Positions 8,304 to 17,055 are shown, numbered from the stretch's first letter. The stretch: DNA of 64,000 nt from UBA1479 sp040218445 (GCA_040218445.1 JAVJRK010000010.1:868001-932000), one strand, 5' to 3'. The notes: generated from the sequence alone by a model not told the origin. Translations and numbers: made by a program.

Positions 8304-8668
8304 TCATAGGGGGCCCTTTAATATGGGGGGCTTGCATGAGTTTGCCGGAGTTTGCACGTTTGCGTCATGAGCAACATGGCGTGCAATCTGCGCTTGCATG
8401 ATCTTGGTTGCCTGACTACCGGAAAAGGCGGGGAGCCATTGGACCTTTCCGGCACGAATTATGACATGCGATTTGCACGGCGCATCAAACACACCAACGG
8501 ACGGTTGGATAGTCGCATAGCCGCCTTCGTCCCAAACCCTATGACTGTCTGGAACGATAAGTGTGATGCGATGACCGCAACCGCAGGCGCAGAGTAACCT
8601 TCATCTTCTAAATCCTGGATGAAGCCGTTACGACTCGCCAGTTCCCGAAACTCTGAACCGCATTCCAT
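8304..8668 (-). pseudogene. Frameshifted DUF6527-family gene next to a ubiquitin-like gene
   Basis: Two minus-strand frames join near 8594. The first, from ATG 8668, encodes RNGFIQDLEDEGY; the second continues LCACGCGHRI, then about 35 residues, PCKSHVIIRAGKVQWLP and a short tail to the stop at 8304. The order F(V/I)..L.DEG / C.CGCG / PS / C.SH..I..G.V.W is that of DUF6527 proteins, small zinc-site proteins often encoded beside bacterial ubiquitin-like genes. Roughly ten residues expected between DEGY and CACGCG are missing, so a deletion with a frame change is more likely than one sequencing error. The front overlaps the end of the ubiquitin-like gene by 41 bases. Probably inactive. Confidence 0.6.
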
Positions 8669-8879
8669 CTTTTACCATTACCTCATTTCCAGGGGCCAGG
8701 GTGCCACTCACATTTCGTGAGTGACCACGCGAGTATTTGATAAGATATTCGCTGGAACCGCTGCCCCCATCGGACAAATAAAGCGCGACGACTTCCTCGT
8801 ACGAAATCTTCTCTTTCGTCACTTCATGGTCATCTTGATTGACTGTGATGGTGACGGTTTTCTTTGGTTTTCTTGCCAT
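8628..8879 (-). CDS. Bacterial ubiquitin-like protein (multiubiquitin-type domain), 83 aa
   Basis: After a basic start (MARKPKK), one beta-grasp domain follows: VTITVNQDDHEVTKEKISYE (strands 1-2), EEVVALYL (helix), EYLIKYSRGH, then APGNEVMVKDGMRFRV and a tail ending GTGES. This matches the repeat unit of multiubiquitin-domain proteins, which sit with E1-, E2- and JAB-like genes in bacterial conjugation systems; here only one unit is present. There is no exposed diglycine at the C-terminus; the end is SGTGES, so processing or conjugation is uncertain. Start chosen at 8879 because AAGGAG stands 7 bases before it. Transcribed away from the RHH-GNAT operon and followed by a damaged DUF6527 gene; no E1, E2 or JAB gene is in the window. 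Confidence 0.78.
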   Translation of the reverse strand: MARKPKKTVTITVNQDDHEVTKEKISYEEVVALYLSDGGSGSSEYLIKYSRGHSRNVSGTLAPGNEVMVKDGMRFRVSGTGES

Positions 8880-8977
8880 GCCTAATCTCCTTTTGGTGCC
8901 AAAACCTCCCCAGGGCCATGGTCTGCCTGGACCCCTCTTGCTCGAAGGGCAGATCAAATCTGCTGACCGTGCGGTTA

Positions 8978-9005
8978 AGTATAGCTAATTGTTTACGTAT
9001 AACAA
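8978..9005 (-). promoter_or_regulatory. Promoter of the ubiquitin-like gene
   Basis: On the minus strand TTGTTA (9005-9000) and TATACT (8983-8978) are 16 bases apart, about 100 bases before the ATG. Both boxes overlap the TAGCT repeats described next. Confidence 0.45.
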
Positions 9006-9023
9006 GCTATTTTTTAGCTAATT
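8982..9023. promoter_or_regulatory. Repeated TAGCTAATT sites, likely shared operator
   Basis: TAGCTAATT occurs at 8982-8990 and 9015-9023, 33 bases apart (about three helical turns), and an inverted half-site AGCTA lies at 9005-9009, pairing with TAGCT at 9015-9019. They cover the promoter of the ubiquitin-like gene and lie just upstream of the RHH operon promoter. Either the RHH protein or the XRE protein of the operon could bind here. Confidence 0.5.
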
Positions 9024-9039
9024 TTGCATGTTAAAATAA

Positions 9040-9068
9040 TTGACAAATCTTTGGTTTTTGCGTATCTT
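9040..9068 (+). promoter_or_regulatory. Sigma70-type promoter of the RHH-GNAT-XRE-ImmA operon
   Basis: Perfect TTGACA (9040-9045), 17-base spacer, TATCTT (9063-9068), 30 bases before the RHH start codon. Confidence 0.7.
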
Positions 9069-9097
9069 TTATTCGCTTTGAAGCGCAGGAGGCCGAT

Positions 9098-9304
9098 ATG
9101 AAGCGAACAATGACACTCAACCTCACAGAGGCTGAAATGAATGCCGTTGAGCAGATGTGCGATCGGAAGGGCCTGTCAAAGACGGCCCTCGTCCGTCAAT
9201 CGCTTCGACTCTACAAGTCGGTCGATGATCGGCTATCGCGTGGAGACAAGGTGTTCGTGGAAAACGCCGATAAGTCTGAAAAGGCCGAGCTCATGGTCCT
9301 ATGA
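9098..9304 (+). CDS. Ribbon-helix-helix (CopG-like) protein, 68 aa
   Basis: Short N-terminal strand MKRTMTLNLTEAE followed by two helices (EMNAVEQMCDRKGLSK and TALVRQSLRLYKSV), the RHH_1 fold; the strand would insert in the major groove as a dimer. The C-terminal 25 residues (SRGDKVFVENADKSEKAEL) form an acidic tail that could cover a partner, as antitoxins do. AGGAGG lies 6 bases before the ATG. Its stop overlaps the ATG of the acetyltransferase gene (ATGA, 9301-9304). RHH proteins paired with GNAT enzymes are known as antitoxins (TacA-like), but this GNAT is longer than TacT-type toxins. Confidence 0.8.
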   Translation: MKRTMTLNLTEAEMNAVEQMCDRKGLSKTALVRQSLRLYKSVDDRLSRGDKVFVENADKSEKAELMVL

Positions 9305-9948
9305 AGGAACTGCTCGATAAGGTCTTCTTGCTGAACCGCGCCACTGGCGAGTTTGAAACAGCTGAGCTGTTCCACGGCATCGATGAGACCAACCTCTCGC
9401 ACATAGAGGGTCGCTGGCGGCCTTTATTCGACTTGCGGCGGGCGCAGGCAAAAGCGTCTGGAGAGTCGATGTCGGATATCAACGCTGAGGATGGGCACTG
9501 GAATTGGGGTAGCAAAGCTCTCGCCGCGATTTCGGACCCCTTTCTGTATGATATCTTCGCCCTTGAATGCGGTGGGAATACCCAGGCTTTGTTGTTGACG
9601 TGCAAAGGAAGCACGGATTGCTTCAGCCGTCATCCTGAGCACCCGAAAGCGGACATGGTCTACGTCGAGTTCTTGGCCACCGCACCTTGGAACAGGCCAA
9701 GACTGGTGAAAGAACCGGCATACAAGGGCGCGGGAAGAGTTCTAATAGGCACAGCCGTGAGCCAAAGCCTCGAAGAAGATCTTGGCGGCAGAGTCGGTCT
9801 TCATTCTCTGCCAGGCGCTGAAGACTTCTACCGTGATGCGATTGGCATGACCGATCTTGGCGTGGACAACGATGGGCCGCACAAGGGGCTGCGATACTTC
9901 GAACTGCCGGAAAGTCGGGTCTCCGACTTTCTTATCACTCAACACTAG
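9301..9948 (+). CDS. GNAT-fold acetyltransferase, 215 aa
   Basis: The acyl-CoA-binding part is seen at about residues 141-150 (YKGAGRVLIG, the R/Q-x-x-G-x-G/A loop), preceded by the strand MVYVEFLATAP and followed by VGLHSLPGAEDFYRDAIGM, where the terminal FY...GM block matches motif B of GNAT enzymes. The N-terminal 100 residues are less typical and have a tryptophan-rich segment (DGHWNWGSK). The substrate is unknown. Coupled by ATGA to the RHH gene before it, 15 bases from the XRE gene after it. It could be a tRNA- or protein-acetylating toxin or a modifier in a larger response; catalytic residues cannot be fixed from sequence alone. Confidence 0.75.
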   Translation: MKELLDKVFLLNRATGEFETAELFHGIDETNLSHIEGRWRPLFDLRRAQAKASGESMSDINAEDGHWNWGSKALAAISDPFLYDIFALECGGNTQALLLTCKGSTDCFSRHPEHPKADMVYVEFLATAPWNRPRLVKEPAYKGAGRVLIGTAVSQSLEEDLGGRVGLHSLPGAEDFYRDAIGMTDLGVDNDGPHKGLRYFELPESRVSDFLITQH

Positions 9949-9963
9949 ATAGAGGAGCTGAAC

Positions 9964-10464
9964 ATGAAACTGCATTTCACGTCCGATTGGCTCCGTAGCC
10001 ACATCGACAATGATCCAGACATCGAATGTGAGGCCGGATTCCCGTTGCTTGGTGCGGAGCCGCTAAGCCAATTCGTTGGCGCTCACCTTCAAGCGCCGCA
10101 GGAAGAGTCGCCAGAACAAAAGCCTTATGTTCTATATCAACTCGTACGACAACTCAGAAGGCGCGATGGGCTAACGAGAGCACAACTGGCTGCGAAAATT
10201 CGCATTGATGCGCGCGAGATAGAGACCATCGAGGCCCAACCCGAATACGTGCCAAAACCGAGAACAGTGCACCAGTTGGCGGATTACATAGGCGTTCCAA
10301 CAAAAGCGGTGGAGCAACTCACATCTGCTGCGAATGCTCCAGACAATGTCTTGGCGGAAGCAGCTCATCGGTTCGCGGCGAGTTCGGATGACCTGTCGAA
10401 GCTAACCAGGGCCGAGAAGAAACGCCTTGATGATTTCGTCAAAATCCTAGCTTCATTTAACTGA
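9964..10464 (+). CDS. XRE-family helix-turn-helix regulator, 166 aa
   Basis: The HTH lies in the middle (about residues 57-110): LVRQLRRRDGLTRAQLAAKI, then a recognition helix around DAREIETIEAQ. The first 55 residues are a separate segment and the last 45 a charged helical tail (LTRAEKKRLDDFVKILAS). GAGGAG is 6 bases before the ATG. XRE proteins encoded before an ImmA/IrrE peptidase are usually the repressor that the peptidase cleaves or inactivates, as in ICEBs1 and DdrO/IrrE. It may bind the repeats upstream of the operon. Confidence 0.8.
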   Translation: MKLHFTSDWLRSHIDNDPDIECEAGFPLLGAEPLSQFVGAHLQAPQEESPEQKPYVLYQLVRQLRRRDGLTRAQLAAKIRIDAREIETIEAQPEYVPKPRTVHQLADYIGVPTKAVEQLTSAANAPDNVLAEAAHRFAASSDDLSKLTRAEKKRLDDFVKILASFN

Positions 10465-10476
10465 AGGGACGCGGGA

Positions 10477-11406
10477 ATGTCGGTTATCGAGCCGATGATA
10501 GACGACTACGAACGGTCGGATATCAATGAGCATATTGCCCGCCTCCTCCGGGACCTAGGTAACCCGGAACCACCCCTCCGTCTTGAGGTCGTACGCGAAC
10601 TTCAGCAGCTGGATCTCACGTACTATAGCAAGTCGGATCTCAACTTGCTCGATGAGATGGCGCACCGAGCAAAGATGGCGGGTCACAGTATCTCCAGCAC
10701 AGCAACGAGCATGCGCGATGTGGTGAGCAAGTTTGGTCTGAAGGGGCTGCTCATGCTAAAAGAGGGTGATAAGCGCATTTTCATCGACGACGATGTCGTT
10801 CCCCTCAAGCGGCGATTCGTTATCGCACACGAAATTCTTCATGACCTATTGCCCTGGCATCGTTCCCTTCTTATCGGTGATAACGAGTCGACGCTTAATC
10901 CAACTTTTCATCAGGCGATGGAGGCAGAGGCAAACTATGGCGGACGATGTCTCATATTCATGGGCGATCAATTCCAGCGCGAGGCGCTGGATTGTTGTTT
11001 CAACTGGAAAACGATCAAGCAATTCAAGGATCGATACGGCAACACGCTAACCACCACTCTCTGGCAGATGGTATGTGAGCGCGCACCCGAGCATCCAGCC
11101 TTCGGGCTTATCAGCCGCCATCCCTACCATCCCGACATCTGCTCGAAGGCAGGGAACGACAACGTAGCTTACTTCCCGAGATCCCGCGGACTGATCGAAC
11201 AGTTTCCCTCGCTCACACACGATATTGCGTTCTCCGCTGTGGTCGAGCATGCGACCACGAAGAAACGCGGACCGGTTGGCGAAGGAGAAAGCATCTTCTA
11301 CGACGCAAACGGGGAAGCTCATGTCTTTGAGATCTACAGCTTCTCCAATACTTACGATTTGCTTACTTTCGGAACTTACAAAGCCCCCTACTCGCGGGTA
11401 GTCTAA
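10477..11406 (+). CDS. ImmA/IrrE-family zinc metallopeptidase, 309 aa
   Basis: Zinc motif HEILH at residues 118-122 (FVIAHEILHDLLPWH), with a downstream acidic ligand in MEAEANYGGRCLIF near residue 149-151, the COG2856 pattern. The preceding residues 85-110 (KFGLKGLLMLKEGDKRIFID) form the usual beta-strand lead-in. The C-terminal 130 residues carry HPAFGLISRHPYHP and a beta-rich tail that I do not recognise and that may sense the inducing signal. It starts 12 bases after the XRE gene, so the pair is a likely repressor/protease switch. The domain is intact and longer than ImmA of ICEBs1. Confidence 0.85.
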   Translation: MSVIEPMIDDYERSDINEHIARLLRDLGNPEPPLRLEVVRELQQLDLTYYSKSDLNLLDEMAHRAKMAGHSISSTATSMRDVVSKFGLKGLLMLKEGDKRIFIDDDVVPLKRRFVIAHEILHDLLPWHRSLLIGDNESTLNPTFHQAMEAEANYGGRCLIFMGDQFQREALDCCFNWKTIKQFKDRYGNTLTTTLWQMVCERAPEHPAFGLISRHPYHPDICSKAGNDNVAYFPRSRGLIEQFPSLTHDIAFSAVVEHATTKKRGPVGEGESIFYDANGEAHVFEIYSFSNTYDLLTFGTYKAPYSRVV

Positions 11407-11429
11407 CGTCAGCACCCGTGGGATAAGTT

Positions 11430-11639
11430 TTATCCGTCGCTTTCGGGCGGCATCATCCGCGTGGCTTCGATTCCAATGAGGGCGACTTCCAAATCTTCAA
11501 TGCCTGAGCCAGCGTTGCAGTTTCCGAACCAACAATTCCGCAGCTTTTCGCCCGGGTGGTCTGCGGCAGCGATATAGCGGCCGAGCCGCTCGAAATTGTC
11601 ACCAATGCCGGACTGCTTCGGAATCTTTTTGGCGATCAT
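11430..11639 (-). pseudogene. TraI-type relaxase, N-terminal fragment (69 aa)
   Basis: The start MIAKKIPKQSGIGDNFERL, the stretch GEKLRNCWFGNC and VALIGIEAT are the first 60 residues of IncP-type TraI relaxases, which normally continue to several hundred residues with the catalytic tyrosine and HxDxxNxHxH. Here the frame diverges after EAT and stops within nine codons, close to the end of the ImmA operon. ATG overlaps the TGA of the TraJ-like gene (11636-11639). The truncation point near 11,465 probably marks where other DNA was joined. Confidence 0.7.
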
Positions 11640-11989
11640 TTGCGCGCCGGCTTCACCGCATTGCGGATCTCGATCACGCAGCTCTTGATGTCGTTTTGCG
11701 TTGTCTGAATTGAATCGATCAGCTTCGCAAAAGCAGCCGTGTCTTCCGGCCGCTCGTCGATGGCGAGCTTGAGCAAATTGCCCAGCCTGGCCAGGTCCGC
11801 ATTGACCTTCAATAGATCACTAATGCTTTCCCAGGCCGCGAAATCTTGCGGGTTCGGAATCGGGTATCCGACGCCGAGCCGCAGCAGGAATTGAGAGACA
11901 GACAACTTCGTTTGCGCGGCCACTTCAGCGATCCGCGCCTTTTCTTCGTCCGTGCCGTAGACTTTAATCAGCTTTCTATTCGTCGCCAT
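11636..11989 (-). CDS. TraJ/MobC-like relaxosome protein, 117 aa
   Basis: An N-terminal ribbon-helix-helix (RKLIKVYGTDEEKARIAEVA, then TKLSVSQFLLRLGVGYPI) precedes the segment VNADLARLGNLLKLAIDE, the hallmark of TraJ/MobC accessory proteins that bind oriT and recruit the relaxase. Length matches the family. With its relaxase partner truncated, it no longer supports transfer by itself unless a relaxase acts in trans; it may still bind an oriT near its upstream side (11,990-12,005 is only 16 bases, so any oriT would lie in or beyond the next gene). Confidence 0.75.
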   Translation of the reverse strand: MATNRKLIKVYGTDEEKARIAEVAAQTKLSVSQFLLRLGVGYPIPNPQDFAAWESISDLLKVNADLARLGNLLKLAIDERPEDTAAFAKLIDSIQTTQNDIKSCVIEIRNAVKPARK

Positions 11990-12005
11990 CGCCGCGCCTT
12001 CTGGT

Positions 12006-12671
12006 CTACCGGTTAGGTTTGGAATTACGGATCAGGTCCACGACATCTGCGTATGAAATTCCGACTTTTCGTGCGGCCGCGCGAATGTCATCCACGGTCG
12101 CTGGTGGAGTGTGGTCATTCCAAAGTCGATCAAACTTGTCGATGGTAGGTGTCCCTTCAGACCACGGTGCGCCCGGTTCGGATAAGTTCAAGTGGGACTT
12201 GGCCTCTGTGCCACCGCGCCACTTAATGGGGGACTTGATCTGACTCGCCTGCAATTGCACGCCAGGCACCACTCGTAAAACGGCCCTAAAACGCCCGTCC
12301 GTCAGCGCATAAATGACCTCCGCCTGAAATGGATTAAGGTTCGCTAGCCCTCTCTTGCCCCACGGGGATCGCGCAATCTGTCCGCCGTTTGGCAGGAAGA
12401 GGGTAAATGCTGACGCGACGTTTATGCTCGTAATGCCTGTCATTGGCACTGAACTGATGTGCCATGTGTGTACACGGGTGATGTCGGGTCTGAGATTCGG
12501 TAACCCCATGGCGTTGAGTACTAAGCCAACATTGGCGTCAGACAACGTGGGTTTACCTCGCAGCCATTTCGAAAAATTAGAAACATCGACGCCGGCACTC
12601 GCTGCCACTGTCTTTGGTCGGCCAAAAAAGAAGCATGCTTCCTTGATCTGGTCGCGGATTTTTTGATCCAT
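12006..12671 (-). CDS. HTH regulator divergent from the integrase operon, 221 aa
   Basis: The N-terminus has a lambda-repressor-like helix-turn-helix: GRPKTVAASAGVDVSNFSKW then a basic helix (residues about 17-45). The following 170 residues are mixed alpha/beta without a family I recognise, though a C-terminal helix (TVDDIRAAARKVGISYADVV) suggests a second small DNA- or protein-binding unit. It lies head-to-head with the excisionase-like gene, and the 109 bases between contain a perfect dyad. It is a likely repressor of excision/integration and of itself. Confidence 0.65.
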   Translation of the reverse strand: MDQKIRDQIKEACFFFGRPKTVAASAGVDVSNFSKWLRGKPTLSDANVGLVLNAMGLPNLRPDITRVHTWHISSVPMTGITSINVASAFTLFLPNGGQIARSPWGKRGLANLNPFQAEVIYALTDGRFRAVLRVVPGVQLQASQIKSPIKWRGGTEAKSHLNLSEPGAPWSEGTPTIDKFDRLWNDHTPPATVDDIRAAARKVGISYADVVDLIRNSKPNR

Positions 12672-12676
12672 GTAGC

Positions 12677-12727
12677 TACCAATAAAATAAAGTCGTTGAC
12701 ATTAAAATTGGTAGTGTTACCAATTTT
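12677..12727. promoter_or_regulatory. Operator and promoter between the HTH regulator and integrase operon
   Basis: AAAATTGGTA (12704-12713), four bases, TACCAATTTT (12718-12727) is a perfect 10-bp inverted repeat. A half-site TACCAATAAAA starts at 12677. A TTGACA at 12696-12701 places the dyad where RNA polymerase would bind for the rightward genes. Confidence 0.6.
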
Positions 12728-12962
12728 TGTGATGGGAAATGGTAAATGAGGTAGCAAATGCGGTCAATGAAGGAGCGCACATGGTTGAGACACTTCCGAA
12801 ATTATTCACTGAGAAGGAGGCCGCCGAGTATCTCGGTTGCTCAATTTCTACGATCCGGCGAGAGCGGAGGCTGGGGCGGATTGGCTGCACCTACGTAGGC
12901 AGGCGCCCACGGTACACAACAGGCATTCTGAACGAGTACTTACGAAACCAGCAGGAAGAACC

Positions 12963-14366
<1,404 letters not shown>

Positions 14367-14370
14367 CCAA

Positions 14371-14389
14371 TGCCCGTGAATTCAGGGCA
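14371..14389 (-). terminator. Weak hairpin after the FYDLN gene
   Basis: TGCCC and GGGCA enclose TGAATTCAC; a short T-rich stretch follows on the minus strand. Possible terminator between this gene and the tRNA. Confidence 0.3.
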
Positions 14390-14406
14390 AATTTCCCCGC
14401 AAGACC

Positions 14407-14805
14407 CTATTCCTTGACGTCGTCACCCGGTTCGATGTGTTCGCGAACCTCGTCCAGGTCGTCGTCGTCTTCGCCCAGATCGGCCGTATCTTCCATCAGG
14501 TCGTCGTCTTCATCGTCCTCGATGGAATCATCGGCGTCATCCACGTCAACGTCGTCGTCATCGACATCGGGTAGAACCGCATCGAGATCCTCTTCATCGT
14601 CCTCGACCGCGGCCTTGACCTCTTTCGGTTTGGCCTCGGCCTTGGCGGCCGGCTTCGGTGCCGCGCCGCGCTTCGGCCGGAACGCCTGCAACGGATCGTT
14701 CTCGGTTCCGCACGACGGACAGACCGCCGGTTCGCGTTTCATGTCGTAGAATTTATTGCCGCAACTTGTGCAGCTAACCTTGCGGCCCCATTCGGGTTTA
14801 GCCAC
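14407..14805 (-). CDS. FYDLN-acid family protein (TIGR02300)
   Basis: Begins at GTG 14805 with GGGAGG 6 bases before it. The N-terminal 45 residues form a zinc ribbon (CTSCGNKFYDMKREP, then CPSCG) with the FYD motif that names the family; residues 46-75 are Ala/Lys/Pro-rich; the rest is an acidic tail dominated by Asp and Glu. This family is widespread in Alphaproteobacteria and its function is not known. It is divergent from aroA, a common arrangement. The acidic run is not of foreign composition; it is a family trait. Confidence 0.88.
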   Translation of the reverse strand: MAKPEWGRKVSCTSCGNKFYDMKREPAVCPSCGTENDPLQAFRPKRGAAPKPAAKAEAKPKEVKAAVEDDEEDLDAVLPDVDDDDVDVDDADDSIEDDEDDDLMEDTADLGEDDDDLDEVREHIEPGDDVKE

Positions 14806-15033
14806 GGGCTGCCTCCCGCTTTCTAAAGTTGTCCTGATGCCCCCCAAGGGCGATGGTTTCTTTGCGTTTCTCTTGGGTGCCCAATGCCATGAACGCCGCG
14901 CCCTGTCAAAAGCAAAATGCGGTTGATTTATCATTCCCGGGATGATTGGCGCCCGGGGCCCCTGTATGCTAGAGAGCCGGGTCGGCGAAACGCCGGCCAT
15001 CCACTGTTTTTCCCGCAAGGAGACCCCGCACCC

Positions 15034-16395
15034 GTGAGCGTTCCCAGCTCTTCCAAAACACCGCTTCAGGCGGGGGCCGCAGGCGCATTGAATGGTGCCG
15101 TGCGCGTGCCCGGCGATAAGTCCATTTCTCACCGGTCCCTGATGCTGGGCGCCCTGGCCGTGGGCGAGACCCGGGTCACAGGATTGCTCGAGGGCGAGGA
15201 CGTTCTGGCCACGGCGGCGGCGGTGAATGCCATGGGCGCCCGGGCGGAACGCACCGGCGATCAGGCCTGGCGCGTGATCGGCTGCGGCGTCGGCGGCCTG
15301 GCAGAGCCGGAAAACGTGATCGACATGGGCAATGCGGGGACCGGCGTGCGCCTGATGATGGGGGTCGTCGCGGGCCACGACATGACCGTGACCTTCACGG
15401 GTGATGCGTCCCTGTGCCGCCGGCCCATGGGCCGGGTGACCGGCCCGCTGGAGCGCATGGGGGCCCGCTTCACCGGGCGCGAGGGCGGATTGCTGCCCAT
15501 GACCGTGCGGGGGGCGGCCGAACCCCTGCCGATCGAATACGAATTGCCGGTCGCATCGGCCCAGGTCAAATCGGCGATCCTGCTGGCCGGTCTCAACGCA
15601 CCCGGCGTAACCACGGTGATCGAGCCGCAGCCGACCCGCGACCATACGGAAAACATGCTGCGCTGGTTCGGCGCCCATGTGGAGGTTCAGGAAACCAACG
15701 ACGGCGGACGCCGCATCTCGTTGGTCGGCCGGCCCGAACTGGTTGCGCGCGATGTGTCGGTTCCCGCCGATATTTCCTCGGCCGCTTTTCCCCTGGTGGC
15801 GGCGCTGCTGGTGCCGGGCTCCGAGGTCACCTTGCGGGACGTGGGCCTGAACCCGCTGCGGGCGGGCCTTTTGACCACATTGCAGGAAATGGGCGCAGAT
15901 ATCACGGTCACGAACGCGCGCGAAGAAGCGGGCGAGCCCGTGGCCGACCTGATCGCCCGGGCGGGCAAGCTGAACGGCATCACCGTGCCGGCAGCGCGCG
16001 CGCCGTCGATGATCGACGAATATCCCATCCTTGCCGTGGCCGCGGCCCTGGCCGAAGGCGAAACGCGGATGGAGGGGCTGGAGGAATTGCGGGTTAAGGA
16101 AAGCGACCGGCTGGCCGCCGTGGCGCGGGGGCTTGCGGCCGCCGGCATCACGGTCGAAGAAGGCGACGATTATCTGGTCGTCCAGGGTTCGGGCGGTTCC
16201 GCGCCCCGTGGCGGATGCACGGTCGAGGTCGATCTGGATCATCGCATCGCCATGGCGTTCCTGGTGCTGGGCCTGGTTGCGGAGAACCCCGTCACGATCG
16301 ACGACGGCGATGCCATGGCGACCAGCTTTCCGGGATTTGCCGATATGATGAACGGCCTGGGCGCCGACATTAAACCGGGTGCCGGCAGTGATTAA
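15034..16395 (+). CDS. aroA: 3-phosphoshikimate 1-carboxyvinyltransferase (EPSP synthase)
   Basis: Catalyses the penultimate common step to chorismate from shikimate-3-phosphate and PEP. Conserved blocks: PGDKSISHRSLMLG near residue 27, NAGTGVRL near residue 105, SAQVKSAILLAG, QPTRDHTENML and the RVKESDRL / DHRIAM pair near the C-terminus. Overall resemblance is to the class II (CP4-like) type; at the glyphosate-determining position this protein has Gly (NAGT) where CP4 has Ala. Start is GTG 15034 with AAGGAG 9 bases upstream; an extension to 14917 adds unrelated sequence. First gene of aroA-cmk-rpsA. Confidence 0.97.
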   Translation: MSVPSSSKTPLQAGAAGALNGAVRVPGDKSISHRSLMLGALAVGETRVTGLLEGEDVLATAAAVNAMGARAERTGDQAWRVIGCGVGGLAEPENVIDMGNAGTGVRLMMGVVAGHDMTVTFTGDASLCRRPMGRVTGPLERMGARFTGREGGLLPMTVRGAAEPLPIEYELPVASAQVKSAILLAGLNAPGVTTVIEPQPTRDHTENMLRWFGAHVEVQETNDGGRRISLVGRPELVARDVSVPADISSAAFPLVAALLVPGSEVTLRDVGLNPLRAGLLTTLQEMGADITVTNAREEAGEPVADLIARAGKLNGITVPAARAPSMIDEYPILAVAAALAEGETRMEGLEELRVKESDRLAAVARGLAAAGITVEEGDDYLVVQGSGGSAPRGGCTVEVDLDHRIAMAFLVLGLVAENPVTIDDGDAMATSFPGFADMMNGLGADIKPGAGSD

Positions 16396-16425
16396 CGGGG
16401 TGTGGGAACAGAAAGGGATGGGGGC

Positions 16426-17055
16426 ATGATCATCGCTATCGACGGACCGGCTGCGGCGGGCAAGGGCACGCTGGCGCGCAGGGTCGCGGACCGGTTGAAT
16501 TTGGCCTATCTGGATACGGGGCTGCTGTACCGGGCCACGGGCAAGCGCGTGCTGGAAGCGGGCGCCGACCCGGAAGACGCCGCCGCCGCCGAAGCCCAGG
16601 CCCGCGCGCTTGAGCCCAAGGACCTGGAACGCCCCGATCTGCGCACCGAAGCCGTCGGCCAGGCCGCGTCCAAGGTTTCCGCCGTGCCCGGCGTGCGGGC
16701 GGCCCTGCTGGACTTTCAGCGGACCTTCGCGGCGACCCCGCCGGCAGGCTTCAAGGGCGCTGTTTTGGACGGCCGCGACATCGGAACGGTGGTTTGCCCG
16801 GATGCCGACGTGAAATTGTTCGTCACGGCCTCTGACGAAGTCCGTGCCGCCCGGCGTCACAAAGAGTTGCAGGAAAAAGACCCGGACGTTATATATGCGC
16901 GCGTTCTCGAAGAGATGCGCGAGCGGGACGCCCGGGATAGATCCAGGGCCGTCGCGCCGCTGGAGCCGGCCGAAGACGCGATCCTACTTGATACGAGTGA
17001 CCTGAATGCCGATGAGGTGTTCGCAAAGGCCCTTGATATCATTAAAGAAAAGTAG
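16426..17055 (+). CDS. cmk: Cytidylate kinase
   Basis: Phosphorylates CMP and dCMP with ATP. P-loop GPAAAGKGT at residues 7-15, the DTGLLYRA substrate block, and DGRDIGTVVCPDA with VFVTASDEVRAARR (lid arginines) show a complete enzyme of 209 residues. Starts at ATG 16426, 30 bases after aroA; the GAAAGGGA before it is the likely ribosome-binding site. The aroA-cmk-rpsA order is conserved across Proteobacteria. Confidence 0.97.
   Translation: MIIAIDGPAAAGKGTLARRVADRLNLAYLDTGLLYRATGKRVLEAGADPEDAAAAEAQARALEPKDLERPDLRTEAVGQAASKVSAVPGVRAALLDFQRTFAATPPAGFKGAVLDGRDIGTVVCPDADVKLFVTASDEVRAARRHKELQEKDPDVIYARVLEEMRERDARDRSRAVAPLEPAEDAILLDTSDLNADEVFAKALDIIKEK

Noticed and set aside
8352..8597. Plus-strand 81-residue frame over the DUF6527 remnant
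   Set aside because: The minus-strand reading shows the CGCG and PCKSH zinc-type motifs, so this frame is a shadow.
14809..16860. Long minus-strand frame opposite aroA and cmk
   Set aside because: It is the GC-rich antisense of well-recognised genes; its protein has no recognisable domain and His/Gly/Arg-rich composition typical of such shadows.
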